Assembly (NCBI GenBank): GCA_964023205.1
Contig: OZ026838.1
Span: 26,129,843-26,193,842, forward strand
Direction of reading: 5' to 3'
Length of the DNA: 64,000 nucleotides
Source: Lutraria lutraria
Lineage: Eukaryota > Mollusca > Bivalvia > Venerida > Mactridae
The translations under genes were made by a program, and so were the position numbers. Shown here in pieces: positions 58,001 through 64,000 of this stretch (positions within the stretch are counted from its first letter, which is position 1; the number at the start of each line of letters is the position of its first letter). Below the pieces are notes generated by a model. It saw only the letters and a program-made list of their open reading frames with translations. It was not told the DNA's origin and did no database searches.

Positions 58001-58817
58001 CTTATGATATACATATACTATTAATTTTTTATGCAATTATTGGTACAATTGTTTAACTAATAGAAGGGCTGATCATGAGAAATTTGTATTTCAGGTACAG
58101 AGTTATGAAAACATGTTGGCGGTATCGACCCTCAGATCGTCCAACAGCTGAACAAGTTCTTAATCTTCTGCTGGATTTGCAGGTAAATCTTCTACAAATA
58201 AAAGTTAAAATACTTAATGATCATCCCATGATTTTATTCTGACTTCAAGTATAAATATTAATTATCAATTGTCAACATGGTTTGAGTGTAAATACTGGTA
58301 AGTAAAAACGGGTGACCAGTCTGATGTGTCTTGCCATTGGCCAGTCTAAAAAACTGATTTCAGAGAAGCACATACTGGTACATTTGTGTCTGATAATTTC
58401 TTAGTAAAAAACAACTTCTTACAACTGTGATGAAAAAATTTACAATTGAGACAATCTATGTTTTGTAATAAAGTCCATTTTTAACACCCATGATGGGCTG
58501 GCAGTGGGCGGCGTCCAAAACAGTGTCTGCTCTCTAATTCAAACAGTTTTATTTGGATCCTCACCATACTTGTTGGAACTGTTTATGGCCATGAGATCTC
58601 GGCCAAGTTAGATAACCAGCCAAATCGGCCCAGGCACTTCTGAGTAATGACGGGCGTGTTTTGTGACCTGGCACTTTTGTTTTTTATTTCTTTCTTTTTG
58701 AAACATGATGCCAAATAATCAGCATTGTTCCACTTAATAACTTACTAAATTATATAAGTACTTATGTTTCTTTTTCAGCCCCGTTTCTCAAAGGAACAAA
58801 GTGTTGTTTACATATAG
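40008..58817 (+). CDS. EGF-repeat receptor with tyrosine-kinase-like domain, predicted pseudokinase
   Basis: Coding exons: 40008-40044, 42240-42417, 43286-43509, 44182-44403, 45248-46462, 47222-47371, 48052-48195, 48492-48685, 49009-49195, 49928-50041, 50484-50653, 51254-51355, 57013-57092, 57397-57534, 58095-58182, 58779-58817. Phases join to 1,093 aa. A short signal peptide (MILLVILTGFSIVSA) leads into about 700 residues of cysteine-rich EGF/laminin-EGF-like repeats of MEGF/SREC style (GWYGE.C, GYYGVRC). One helix crosses the membrane (740-762). The kinase-like domain spans about 815-1080: beta-3 Lys is probably K845 (CCVK) and WSFGV of the C-lobe is intact, but the Gly-rich loop lacks its glycines, HRD is H948-R949-L950, the following Asn is H955, and DFG is D968-F969-Y970. 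The catalytic base is therefore missing. A ligand-binding surface receptor or scaffold is likely; ligand unknown. Intron 12 contains the LTR retrotransposon. Confidence 0.9.
40925..42147 (+). pseudogene. LINE ORF2 C-terminal fragment and 3' UTR, interrupted by a TTAA element
   Basis: The reading frame at 40933-41110 (LPLNIQTGRFLNIPRESRIC, CKQCNTGLVETEIHFYL) is the zinc-knuckle-like C-terminal tail of CR1/L2/RTE-type LINE ORF2 proteins; it then continues in another frame (LFCIPEAIKAL). The frame is cut at 41219 by the TTAA element and resumes at 41792 to a stop at about 41826. An AT-rich 3' UTR with AATAAA near 42120 and a short TA repeat follows. It lies in intron 1 of the receptor gene and is 5'-truncated. 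Confidence 0.75.
41220..41791. mobile_element. TTAA-flanked inverted-repeat element 3 (572 bp), nested in a LINE
   Basis: Flanked by TTAA at 41216-41219 and 41792-41795. Left end AGGGGCATGCCCAGGAACTG, right end CAGTTCCAGGGTATGCCCCT (inverted, nearly exact). Precise removal to a single TTAA rejoins the LINE reading frame. Same outer ends as element 2 (33780-34124). No transposase; probably moved by a piggyBac- or Kolobok-type enzyme in trans. Confidence 0.9.
42620..42870 (-). repeat. tRNA-derived SINE-like repeat
   Basis: Carries TTTTTCAGTTATATACG, TATTCTAACCAGTAATAACT and, at the right end, a tRNA-like region on the minus strand (reverse complement: GGGGTTAGAGTGCTGGATTT then GGTTTGATTCCCAGTCGC, a good B box). 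Shares its body with 24755-24910. Confidence 0.6.
43104..43243 (-). repeat. SINE family S1, truncated at head
   Basis: Contains GTTTTACACCCCTTTCCAAC, GGCAGACAGTTCACCTAAG, AACCAGTACTAGATTCCCAT and GCAGCTGCGTACTTTCTCAC, ending about 40 nt before receptor exon 3. Confidence 0.65.
44444..44640 (+). repeat. Dispersed repeat family F copy 2
   Basis: GGCTGTTTTCGAAG, TTGTGATCACTAGG, GTAGCTCATAACTCAGGAAT, GTGGATAGATCTAACTGAGG and CACCACTTGTGGTGC. Lies directly after receptor exon 4. Confidence 0.65.
46666..46880 (+). repeat. tRNA-derived SINE family S1, best copy
   Basis: Contains an A-box-like TGGTTGAGTGG (46668-46678) and B-box-like GGTTTGAGCCC (46731-46741), then CATGTCTCTTTATGTGAG and TAGTACTGGTTCTTCC, ending in CAAACAAACAAA. 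Structure of a tRNA-headed SINE transcribed by RNA polymerase III. In the receptor intron after exon 5. Confidence 0.8.
48821..48999 (+). mobile_element. MITE family A copy 3
   Basis: Left end TA-CAGTCAAAATGTGAACAA, internal ATGGCCTTTATTGGCAG, AAAGAATTGCCTTTATTC, AAGGTGGCCGCT, decayed right end AAGTTTGAACT. It ends about 10 nt before receptor exon 9 (49009), so it contributes to the polypyrimidine/branch region of that acceptor. Confidence 0.75.
49326..49505 (+). mobile_element. MITE family A copy 4
   Basis: TA-CAGTCGAACTGGTGAAC at left; AATGGCCTTTTATTCAC, TTTGGAGGTGGCTGC inside; CCCAGGTTTGCCTG-TA at right. 180 bp, about 130 nt after receptor exon 9 and so close to copy 3. Confidence 0.8.
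50139..50314. mobile_element. MITE family B copy 4
   Basis: TA-CAGTAAAACTTCTCCAG at left, AACCTCTGTAGAGCAACAGC inside, AAAGAATTTGTACTG-TA at right. 176 bp. In the receptor intron before exon 11. Confidence 0.75.
50701..50909. repeat. Dispersed repeat family G copy 2
   Basis: ACAGGGCATTCATTTGACCC, TTAAAATGGCATTTTGAGTC, TTGACCCTCAATGAG, then GTGAAAATCCTGTTC. Matches 61626-61826 in inverse orientation. Confidence 0.55.
51371..51650 (-). repeat. tRNA-derived SINE adjacent to the LTR element
   Basis: On the minus strand the head reads CCCAGTTAGCTCAGTGGTTA (A-box region) and GTGAGTTTGAACCCTGGGC (B box); the body runs to AAGCTGGTTAGGATAACCGC. The tRNA similarity is good, but the missing tRNA fold beyond the B box and the repeated body mark a SINE. 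Begins 15 nt after receptor exon 12; relatives at 11255 and 62156. Confidence 0.75.
51667..51863 (+). repeat. 5' LTR
   Basis: 197 bp; differs from the 3' LTR by four substitutions and a 7-nt insertion (TTACATG-type, about 51792). Carries AATAAA at 51808-51813. Its last base triplet is AAA, against ACA in the 3' LTR. Confidence 0.95.
51864..51877 (+). promoter_or_regulatory. tRNA primer-binding site
   Basis: TGGTGTCAGAAGTG directly abuts the 5' LTR. TGG at the start pairs with the CCA end of a tRNA, and TGGTGTCAGAAGTG is a common primer site in Ty3/Gypsy elements. The particular tRNA is not determined. Confidence 0.8.
52027..52611 (+). CDS. gag: Retrotransposon gag (capsid part)
   Basis: 194-aa frame from ATG 52027. 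The content is a retrotransposon gag-type helical capsid region (DEFKKFQEHCELIF, MLLLYMGAKGREIYRA, YQFNDITQGDKTMEQFITKV, DRIIFGV...LREKLL). It lacks the zinc knuckles, which are read in the next frame. Its last residues (after about 52565) look like out-of-frame sequence, so the true gag probably continued in the frame of the following ORF. The shift is +1 (one extra base or two lost). Confidence 0.85.
   Translation: MNLSGIPQPQMDWTSSNLVDEFKKFQEHCELIFKGPLKDQGEDVCVTMLLLYMGAKGREIYRAANLSEADRKETQKIFKKVREHIAPRINPVFGRYQFNDITQGDKTMEQFITKVTNKAAECDFATMKDDMIRDRIIFGVTSGKLREKLLQVGKDLKLNKATAICQEFEYATIKSIEGFQQHTRKRSGTRRIKA
52529..54271 (+). CDS. pol: Retrotransposon nucleocapsid, protease and reverse transcriptase
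   Basis: Open frame of about 580 residues, overlapping the gag frame by 83 nt. In order: two zinc knuckles (C76/C79/H83/C89 and the canonical C96-x2-C-x4-H-x4-C109), aspartic protease with DTG (163-165), and reverse transcriptase with KLDLTSAYW, RCPYGLN and the catalytic IVDD. The first residues are probably not translated this way, since sense begins near 52570. The frame ends at a stop just past the RT connection, where sequence continuity moves to the next frame. Confidence 0.9.
   Translation: MSMQQLNQLKVFNNTQESAPVHAVSRPKGRMPSQLGSTNRSFGNRSSGNQGRSSGYGNSYSRNAGRTGERPHGKNCSRCGGQHTDTQGCPAKGTQCNNCNKWNHWANVCKTKKVNEISDLCEELFIDCVENVDSLKSVTLNNGQMFSELSIGNRKKAVQMKLDTGSQVNILPLSIFQGMGIKAQLEKPTSQLTAYNANSLHSRGQITLPCRNAVSGQVKNVMFHVVDTKSPPLLGCNSCLDFKFIEFSHSVQNDTSSTIKEAFLTKSSILRDYAQVFEGVGLLHGECNIHVDPNATPVVHPPRRNPVALQDKVKQELLRMEKIGVIAKVSLPTEWCNNLVVTEKSNGDIRLCLDPRSLNSAIKRTPYPLKTLDDVLHKFGNAKYFTKLDLTSAYWSIKLSEESSYLTAFNSPLGVYRYLRCPYGLNISGDFLVRALEEALIGLEGVATIVDDICVWGSKRESHDRHLLAVLERALNKGIRFNAKKLEVGLTEISYFGHMLTSDGLKADPAKIEAIKDLRPPTCKSELQVVLGMVNYLSRFVSDNLSEITAPMRELLHKDVLFTWQKPQSDSFEGHDIGLL
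54204..56024 (+). CDS. pol: Retrotransposon RNase H and integrase
   Basis: Third frame, about 606 residues. RNase H starts at LTLQVDSSSYAMGAVIL and includes the ADGLSR end. Integrase has the HHCC zinc region (LHSSHLGAQKC, SQCQICLEYR) and the DDE core (GCDLF, VTDGGPC, GLAEA), then a C-terminal RIRGIDKSWSPAVVI-type domain. The linker between RT and RNase H is shorter than usual, pointing to a small deletion at about 54240-54262 as the cause of the frame break. Confidence 0.9.
   Translation: MFCSHGKSHKVIPLKDTILAYYDPNKPLTLQVDSSSYAMGAVILQEKRPIAFASRSLTESQKNMGQISKELLSIVFGFTKFHQYCYGRDVIVENDHLPVKGLLQKPMHSIPARLQRLVLKLTPYRFQFCHMSGKKIPLADGLSRNASSETSPELNEGIEAHVCMVISSLPVSDKKLEEIRLHTEKDEQLCTLQQTIQFGWPKYKKACHHLITTFWNYRDELSVVNGLVMKGEKIVIPKSLRSEMLKVLHSSHLGAQKCLSRARSVMFWPGISNDIIEIVSQCQICLEYRSSQPKEPLISSEIPDYPFQIAGCDLFTLDEKNYMVMSDYYSRYPIVRELSNIKSSTVISHLKDIMSQWGICEKIVTDGGPCFSSQEFDEFAKSWDFKHVKCSPYHNQTNGLAEAMVKVSKRILKKAKEDKSDPRIGFLEYRSTPLADKGNFSPAQLVQSRQLRSILPTVKENLIPYVPPPELVKQKITKSKAKSKHYYDKHAKPLSPLNIGDSARIRGIDKSWSPAVVIKNHSDRSYIVETENGKQYRRNCKDLLKTGEPPLMTHGALNSTLEMLDNGEMFDPGSEQSDSNIQPVVDNGNYVTRTGRTVKPREIMNL
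56257..56269 (+). promoter_or_regulatory. Polypurine tract
   Basis: AAAAGATGGAAGA ends at the first base of the 3' LTR; one T interrupts the purine run. Position is right for plus-strand priming. Confidence 0.65.
56270..56459 (+). repeat. 3' LTR
   Basis: 190 bp, TG...CA. Compared with the 5' LTR its polyadenylation hexamer is changed (AATAAG). Confidence 0.95.
56636..56840 (+). repeat. SINE family S2, plus-strand copy
   Basis: Head-like CAAGGCCCATGGTCAAGTGG and TAAGTTCAAATCTCACC (B box), then TACCCAGGTGTATGCTGGGG. Body matches the copy at 23940. In the receptor intron after the LTR element. Confidence 0.6.
57609..57790 (+). repeat. Dispersed repeat family F copy 3
   Basis: GCTTGTCTGTTTTCGAAAT, GCAAAAACTTAAATGCAGC, AACATGAAACTTGGAAGGTG, GATAGATCTCACTGAGGCAG and GAGCTTGGCACTGC. 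In the receptor intron after exon 14. Confidence 0.65.
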
Positions 58818-58852
58818 AGGTCAGGGATATACAGTGCCATAGAAATTAAGGA

Positions 58853-58858
58853 AATAAA
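58853..58858 (+). terminator. Candidate polyadenylation signal of the receptor gene
   Basis: AATAAA only 36 nt after the stop codon. This would give a very short 3' UTR; a later hexamer near 60833 is an alternative. Confidence 0.35.
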
Positions 58859-58914
58859 CTGGAAATCTATTTTGATACACATATGTTTTTAATGATCTGT
58901 GCTGAATGTTTTTA

Positions 58915-59105
58915 GCTCGGCTGTTTTCGAAGGTAAAGTTGAGCTGTTGTGATCACTGCATTGTCTGCTTCTGTGCAAAAACTTAAATGTAACTCATAAC
59001 TCAGAAACTATAAGAGGTAGCAACATGAAACTTCATTGGTGGATAGATCTCACCGAGTCAGTGAACAGAGGAGCGTTGGCACCACTTGCTGCACTCTTGA
59101 TTTGT
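58915..59105 (+). repeat. Dispersed repeat family F copy 4
   Basis: AGCTCGGCTGTTTTCGAAGG, TTGTGATCACTGCATTGTC, AACATGAAACTTCATTGGTG, GATAGATCTCACCGAGTCAG and GGCACCACTTGCTGCACTC. Confidence 0.7.
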
Positions 59106-60851
59106 GTTATGATTTTAAGTATTTTTTTAACCAGTTTTGTAAATTCATCGGAAAAGATATTGAATGATTTGTATAGTGTTAATATTAGTATTTTACATTC
59201 CATTAGTCTATATTTGTTATACATTAAAGATTTACTATTTTATTTTATATTTTTTGCTTATAAATCTCATTCCATTATCATATTATACATATTTCTTACA
59301 CTTTGTCATTTTGTATAGACATGTATTATGATGTATTACGCATAATGTTAAAACTTTTGAATTATTTATGGTGGCATATTTTCGCATTGAAATGTATCTA
59401 CTAAGTTAAGATTTCCAATTTTAGTCAATTAAGTTATTTTCTGTTGAATTGATTGACAAAACAGAAATATTTTTTCAGTTTTAAGTGCTTATTTTTCATA
59501 AAAAAACGCTTATTTTAGTCTCTGTTTTATAATAAAGTGTACATTTTTTGTACTCATAGGAGACATGAACAAATTTTAGGGATAGTGTATAATGGTTTAT
59601 TAAGTTCTAAAATGACCACACATACCAAAAACTCATTTATCATCATGGACATAGATATGATACATGATTGGTCAGTGTGGCCATTTTAATCCTTAATACA
59701 CCATTACACGCCATTCCTGGAGTGTGCTAGCCCTGTATAAGTGAACCAGTCAGCATTTTAACTAATGTGCTCCATAATGCACATGCTTATCATGATGTTG
59801 ATTAAGATACTTGTGCTGCTTGTGTACACATGTTATGAAGTAGCTTGGTAATTGACAAGACATTGATAGTAACAGTTGATTGCTCCAGGCTGTTGGTTAT
59901 CTTGACATGTTTATTGGGGTACTGAGAATGGTGCAAACAACAAGCAGTGTCATTTCACATGGACTTAATGATTTAGTCTGAATTTTATTAAATTTATGAA
60001 ACATAATTACATAGACTGATATTTTAACTATTTTTCACTCCCCAAATCGGTCCGAGAAGTTGAAATTTGGTCTGGACCGGCAAAGTATCAGTTAGTTTGT
60101 GCCTTAGCTGTTTATATGCATACATGTTATGAAGTGGTTTTGTAATAATATTTTTTTATGACATGATCTGACATAATAGTCCCATATACAGTGTTGTATA
60201 AAAGTACGGTAAGCATTTATTGATGTACCGGTATTGATTTTATTCCATGATTAGGGATAATTGTTAAAATTGTAATGTGTAAACATATCCCTTTAATGGA
60301 TCTGTGATAAGTTTAGTCTTATGTGAGATAAAGTTACTTTATTTATGTTATTTTATTTACAAATGTTAACCACCACTAGACAATGTGCTGCACACAATTC
60401 CCATGGCTGTAGTTCAAAGGTGTATGCTGGATGTGGGGGTATTTGTCACCTTGTGACAGCTTTAGTTTTGTACAAATATTTGTTAAGGCTATGCAACATA
60501 TCATTTCATCAACAGGGTTATTAGCTTATTCGTTCGATGTTTTAATGATTCACAGGAAGTTTTATGCTGTTTCTTTACTAATTACTTAACTTTTTACCCA
60601 TTAATTAAGATATTTACGACATGACATGTTTTATAGGTGTTTGAAATTGTCCATTTATTGCATTGTTTTAAATCGTGTTGAAAATACACCAAGTGAATCA
60701 TATTTTACACTTAACATAATCGGGTCTTCTTATACTTATTTTCATTATTCAGACCTGTGTATTAACCATGACATTTTGATATTGTTTTATCAATAAATCT
60801 CCTTACATTTTGAAAGTCATAATTATGTATGATAAATAAAGATCATTATTA

Positions 60852-61074
60852 TGACCCCTTTCAAAGAAAAGGGGGTATAATGCTTTGCACATGTCAGTTG
60901 GTTGGTCCGTATGTAACCTTGTCCAGGCAATAACTAGAGAACTATTTGGTTGGGAGATTGGTCATTGCATGTATATTACCCCTATAGATTTTGAGGTCAG
61001 TAGGTGAAAAGCCAAGGTCATGTTATCTAGTTAGCCTGTAGGGGCATCCATGTTTCACAAACACTTCTTGTTTG
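60852..61074. repeat. Dispersed repeat family D copy 3 (inverted)
   Basis: ATGACCCCTTTCAAAGAAAA, GCTTTGCACATGTCAGTTGG, AACTAGAGAACTATTTGG, GGGGCATCCATGTTTCACAA and ACACTTCTTGTTT. Opposite orientation to 20514-20748. Confidence 0.75.
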
Positions 61075-61625
61075 AATTATGTTTATTAACTTGTAATCTC
61101 ACAAATATCCTATTTCAGAGTTCTAACATAATGTTAATCCTAGTTGATTAAATCTTCATATTTTTCTTATTCCTTCATCTCATGGTCCACCAAATCACGA
61201 ATTGTTTGTGTTTTTACTGTGTGGACGTTTTTTTTGTGATGTATCTTGTTAACTACACAACAATCTTGTGTGATTATATATAGTCATTGTTTGACACATT
61301 TAATGTTGTCTCATTTCATTTGTTAAGCTTTCATTGTTTGTCTTGAATTTGTTTATGAAACAGTATTCAGAAGTAAATAAAGCATATATTATAAGCTCAT
61401 TGTCTTAAAGTGATTCTTTTCTAGAGTCTGTGTATAAAAATGGCGAGGCTCTGTCTTTTCCTTGATGAAATTTTATTGAAGATTTGATGTTTATTTCTAA
61501 GATACTCCAGCTGTCCCATATATCTATGCATCACAGTATACTTGTCTAATATAACGTGTGTTTGGATAGCAGTGGTATACATATACTAGCAATGGTATGG
61601 TATAGAACTTTCATTAGATTACTTC

Positions 61626-61826
61626 AGGATTCTCATTAAACGTCAGAAGTTGAGGGTGAAATATACCATTGGCTGATTACAATTTTAAGAATCAGCAAAA
61701 TTTCTCACCATTGCAATAGCAAATTTGACCCTTTGTTACAAATTCTCAAGGGTTTAGAATATTTATTTTACTAATTTCAAGAGTCAAAATACCATTTTAA
61801 GGATCAAATGAGAGCCCTGCATGTAT
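61626..61826. repeat. Dispersed repeat family G copy 3
   Basis: AGGATTCTCATTAAACGTCA, GTTGAGGGTGAAATATACC, AATTCTCAAGGGTTTAG, GAGTCAAAATACCATTTTAA and ATCAAATGAGAGCCCTG. Most complete copy. Confidence 0.6.
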
Positions 61827-62155
61827 ATACAGTCCTTTTTGATAACTAAAATTTAGTACATAATGAATTATTTTAAATTGATAATAAATCACTGACATGT
61901 AGAGGCAGCTGGTCATTATCTACATGTGTACACAAGTCGGACAGTGTATAATGCAGGTACCTGATAATTCTAGTCATAAAGTCTACAAATGATCAGAAAT
62001 ACTTTTTTATTCAAGAAGTGACAGAGTATAAACTAAGCAGATGGAAGTTTACACCACTAGTGTAAAATCTTCGGTTATAAGTACATGTATTTAATAGCAT
62101 TGTTGGGCAAAAGTCTTTTTATCTGAAAAGAAGAAAATCGGATAATTTATTAAAT

Positions 62156-62335
62156 TTTATTTCATCTGATTTAACGCCATTTTCAACATTATTTCAGTAA
62201 TATTGTGGCGGGCAGTTATCCTAACCAGCTTCCCTTGACTTTATTTAGGCCTTAACCAATACTAACCCCATTCTATCTGCAAGCTACTGGCAAGCTACCA
62301 CTGATAATTCAGAGGTGAAGGACAATACACATGTA
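62156..62335 (-). repeat. SINE body, relative of 51371-51650
   Basis: GCCATTTTCAACATTATTTC, AGTTATCCTAACCAGCTTCC, TATTTAGGCCTTAACCAATA and CAAGCTACTGGCAAGCTACC. The tRNA-like head at the right is absent. Confidence 0.65.
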
Positions 62336-62522
62336 CATACACAATCTGAAGTCTGCACCGGCTATATTTCAATTTTCTCAACAAGAGGACATCAAATATT
62401 TGTACATATTTTTCAATGTTGATCTAGAGTTGCCGTTTCTTTGAACATATTGACTTAAATAATATTTACGTTTTAAGGAGAACGCCACATACGACAATGA
62501 AAATAAAATTATGAAATTTAAC

Positions 62523-63759
62523 TCACGTTTGGCATTTTACACGAAGATAAGTAGGCTTGTAATAGCAAGATGGCGAAGATCCCTTTTGATATCGACAATC
62601 ATGAATTCCCATCTCCGAACCTCTACATGATACATTACTCATCCAAAACAAATCATCTCTGCTACCAGTAGCTGCCATCACATCATCAATATCTCTAGAA
62701 AGATAGACATGCGTATAAATGTTGTACATGTATAAAAGTATTTTCTGAAAACTGATATGTGACCATACTTGCACCCTGGAAGTGGTGCGATTTTTTCCAT
62801 GCTCTGTATACACATCTCAAAGTTCGCTGAGCACCAAATGATTTAATTACACAGCATTGTAAAGATTGCATGTGATAGAGGTATGTTTTGTTGGATATAT
62901 ATGTAGATGATCCCCAGTGAACACGTGAGCTTTTAGTCTGGCAAAGTGTTCGTGCAAGTCATGGAAATGATGTATCCCTCGATTTTCATTTTGATGTACT
63001 GTATACATGTATACCCAACATGAGTAACATATTCAATCTTCACTTCAATTTGAAGAGCTGAAATTTCATGAAAGAAATATGGCCTATGCAATTGTAAGAA
63101 GACATTCATTAGAAGTAGAATTGTGGCGGGGAAAGTTGGGATGGTGGAGCAAGAGGCTACCCATTGTCAGGTCAGCACAGCTCTTGGCGTGCACCATACT
63201 GTCATCACCAGAGTCTGGGTGAGGTTAAAACAGTACCGCACGCCAGAGAAAGGACAACCTCTACATCTGTCCATTTTGTGATCATACAGGCTCGCACCAA
63301 CCTTCAGAAAGCAACTGGAATCAGTCCATGCAAACCATACATGCTGTCTCAGAACCATTGCCGGGTACGGTATGAATGACCCATTCCGCTTGGTTATACC
63401 GGGACAAACGACATGCAAGTTCAAAAACGAAATCTAAATCTTATGATCATTTGGTTAAGTTGATCAATAGTATTTTCAGCATGTGCCAAATAAATTCCAT
63501 GCTATTCAGTGAGTGTTAAAAGTTTTGTTGAGTGTACATGTACATAATATATTATTCCTGATTCTTAAAGTCCCTTACTCTGAATGGTCTACTTACTTAT
63601 ATCCTTTGAGTCTACATATCACTCTGCCAACCAATATCATCCGTTCACGTTTCATTCCAGTGGTACAAATCAACCCCCAACGACCTTTAATTCTCAATTC
63701 AACTCGTCCTTCATGTTGATCGGAAACATTTTCAAGACGAACACCATCAATATAGAAAG
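62523..63759 (-). CDS. SRCR-domain protein, 3' end (partial, continues off the right edge)
   Basis: Two minus-strand exons, 63597-63759 and 62523-62694, join in phase (acceptors TTCATGCAG and TTTCTAG, donor GTAAGT) to give one scavenger-receptor cysteine-rich domain: VRLENVSDQHEGRVELRIKG, WGLIC, VGRVICRLKGYK, then SNVSCRGSEMGIHDCRY, PSC and LRVKC. It has six cysteines and is split over two exons, the pattern of group A SRCR domains. The reading frame ends in TGA at 62523-62525 one residue after the last domain cysteine and Thr, so this may be the C-terminus; however GTGAGT at that point could be a splice donor (exon end 62527) and more exons could follow. The 5' part lies beyond position 64000. 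SRCR proteins are usually secreted or membrane proteins that bind proteins or microbial surfaces; the exact type is not determinable. Confidence 0.85.
63141..63380 (+). pseudogene. Possible Tc1/mariner-type transposase N-terminal fragment
   Basis: From ATG 63141 the plus-strand frame reads MVEQEATHCQVSTALGVHHT then VITRVWVRLKQYRTPEKGQP before a stop at about 63277: a helix-turn-helix followed by an arm rich in Arg/Pro/Gly, the layout of Tc1-type DNA-binding domains. Sequence in another frame continues the similarity weakly to about 63380. No DDE core. In the intron of the SRCR gene. Confidence 0.45.
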
Positions 63760-63783
63760 CTGCATGAATATAGAATTCATATA

Positions 63784-63942
63784 CAGTCAAACCTGTGAAC
63801 AAAAGCCACACATTGGAAAGACAAATTGTGGCCTTTATTGACAGGTATATATATTGAATGATCAACAACAGTTTTTAAAAGAGTGACCTATATTCACATG
63901 GTGGCCTTTATTCGGAGGTGGCCACTAGCACAAGTTTGACTG
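63784..63942 (+). mobile_element. MITE family A copy 5
   Basis: TA-CAGTCAAACCTGTGAAC at left, TGTGGCCTTTATTGACAGG and GGTGGCCTTTATTCGGAGG inside, GCACAAGTTTGACTG-TA at right. 159 bp, slightly shorter through an internal loss. Ends are the cleanest of the family. Confidence 0.85.
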
Positions 63943-64000
63943 TACAAACATAGATAGTGTAGATATATTATTTGTAAATAAATCCAGCAAATACGAACAC

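Larger units (their letters stand above)
58818..62522. other. Receptor 3' UTR and intergenic DNA
   Basis: No supported coding exon. Contains a polyadenylation signal, repeat copies of families F, D and G, a SINE body at 62156, and otherwise AT-rich sequence. The receptor gene and the SRCR gene converge on it tail to tail. The 97-aa ORF at 59025 begins inside repeat F and is hydrophobic low-complexity sequence. Confidence 0.6.

Noticed and set aside
1..64000. CRISPR arrays, operons, bacterial-type defence systems
   Set aside because: Spliced genes, SINEs and LTR/LINE elements show nuclear animal DNA; no regularly spaced direct repeats with unique spacers were seen.

Overview
This is AT-rich, intron-rich animal DNA, most likely from a bivalve mollusc. 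The reasons are short exons in long introns, many tRNA-derived SINEs and short inverted-repeat transposons, a dispersed repeat (ends near 'AACAAGAAGTGTTT' and 'AAAGGNGGCATAAT') that I associate with bivalve genomes, and a secreted acidic Ser/Asp/Glu-rich protein of shell-matrix style. The species assignment is inference.

Layout. (1) 1-3.3 kb: upstream DNA with hairpins and CRE/ETS-like motifs. (2) 3.3-9.0 kb, plus strand: a complete ESCO-type cohesin acetyltransferase (8 coding exons, 626 aa). (3) 12.0-14.6 kb, minus strand: one large uninterrupted ORF (841 aa) for a putatively secreted, disordered acidic protein with a six-cysteine C-terminal module and no recognised family. (4) 14.6-24.6 kb: no supported gene; degraded LINE, SINE and MITE copies. 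(5) 24.6-39.8 kb, minus strand: a complete ANKRD13C-like gene (13 coding exons, 435 aa). (6) 40.0-58.8 kb, plus strand: a complete 16-exon, 1,093-aa single-pass receptor with a long EGF-like, cysteine-rich ectodomain and a cytoplasmic tyrosine-kinase-like domain whose catalytic motifs are degenerate. It starts head-to-head with ANKRD13C, 226 bp between start codons. (7) 51.67-56.46 kb, inside a receptor intron and in the same orientation: a young Ty3/Gypsy-type LTR retrotransposon with matching LTRs, a 5-bp target duplication, gag and pol, and two frame breaks. (8) 62.5-63.8 kb, minus strand: the 3' end of an SRCR-domain gene that continues past the right edge.

The host genes are not one pathway: cohesin acetylation, ER/GPCR-chaperone-type ankyrin protein, surface receptor, SRCR protein and an extracellular acidic protein. 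The most interesting items are the predicted pseudokinase receptor, the orphan acidic secreted protein, and transposon insertions readable to the base: a fold-back element with an 8-bp duplication, three TTAA-flanked inverted-repeat elements (one inserted in a LINE reading frame), and a 944-bp TA-flanked pogo/Tigger-like element. All exon joins were derived by hand from GT/AG sites, reading-phase continuity and protein-family resemblance; no alignment or transcript data were available.
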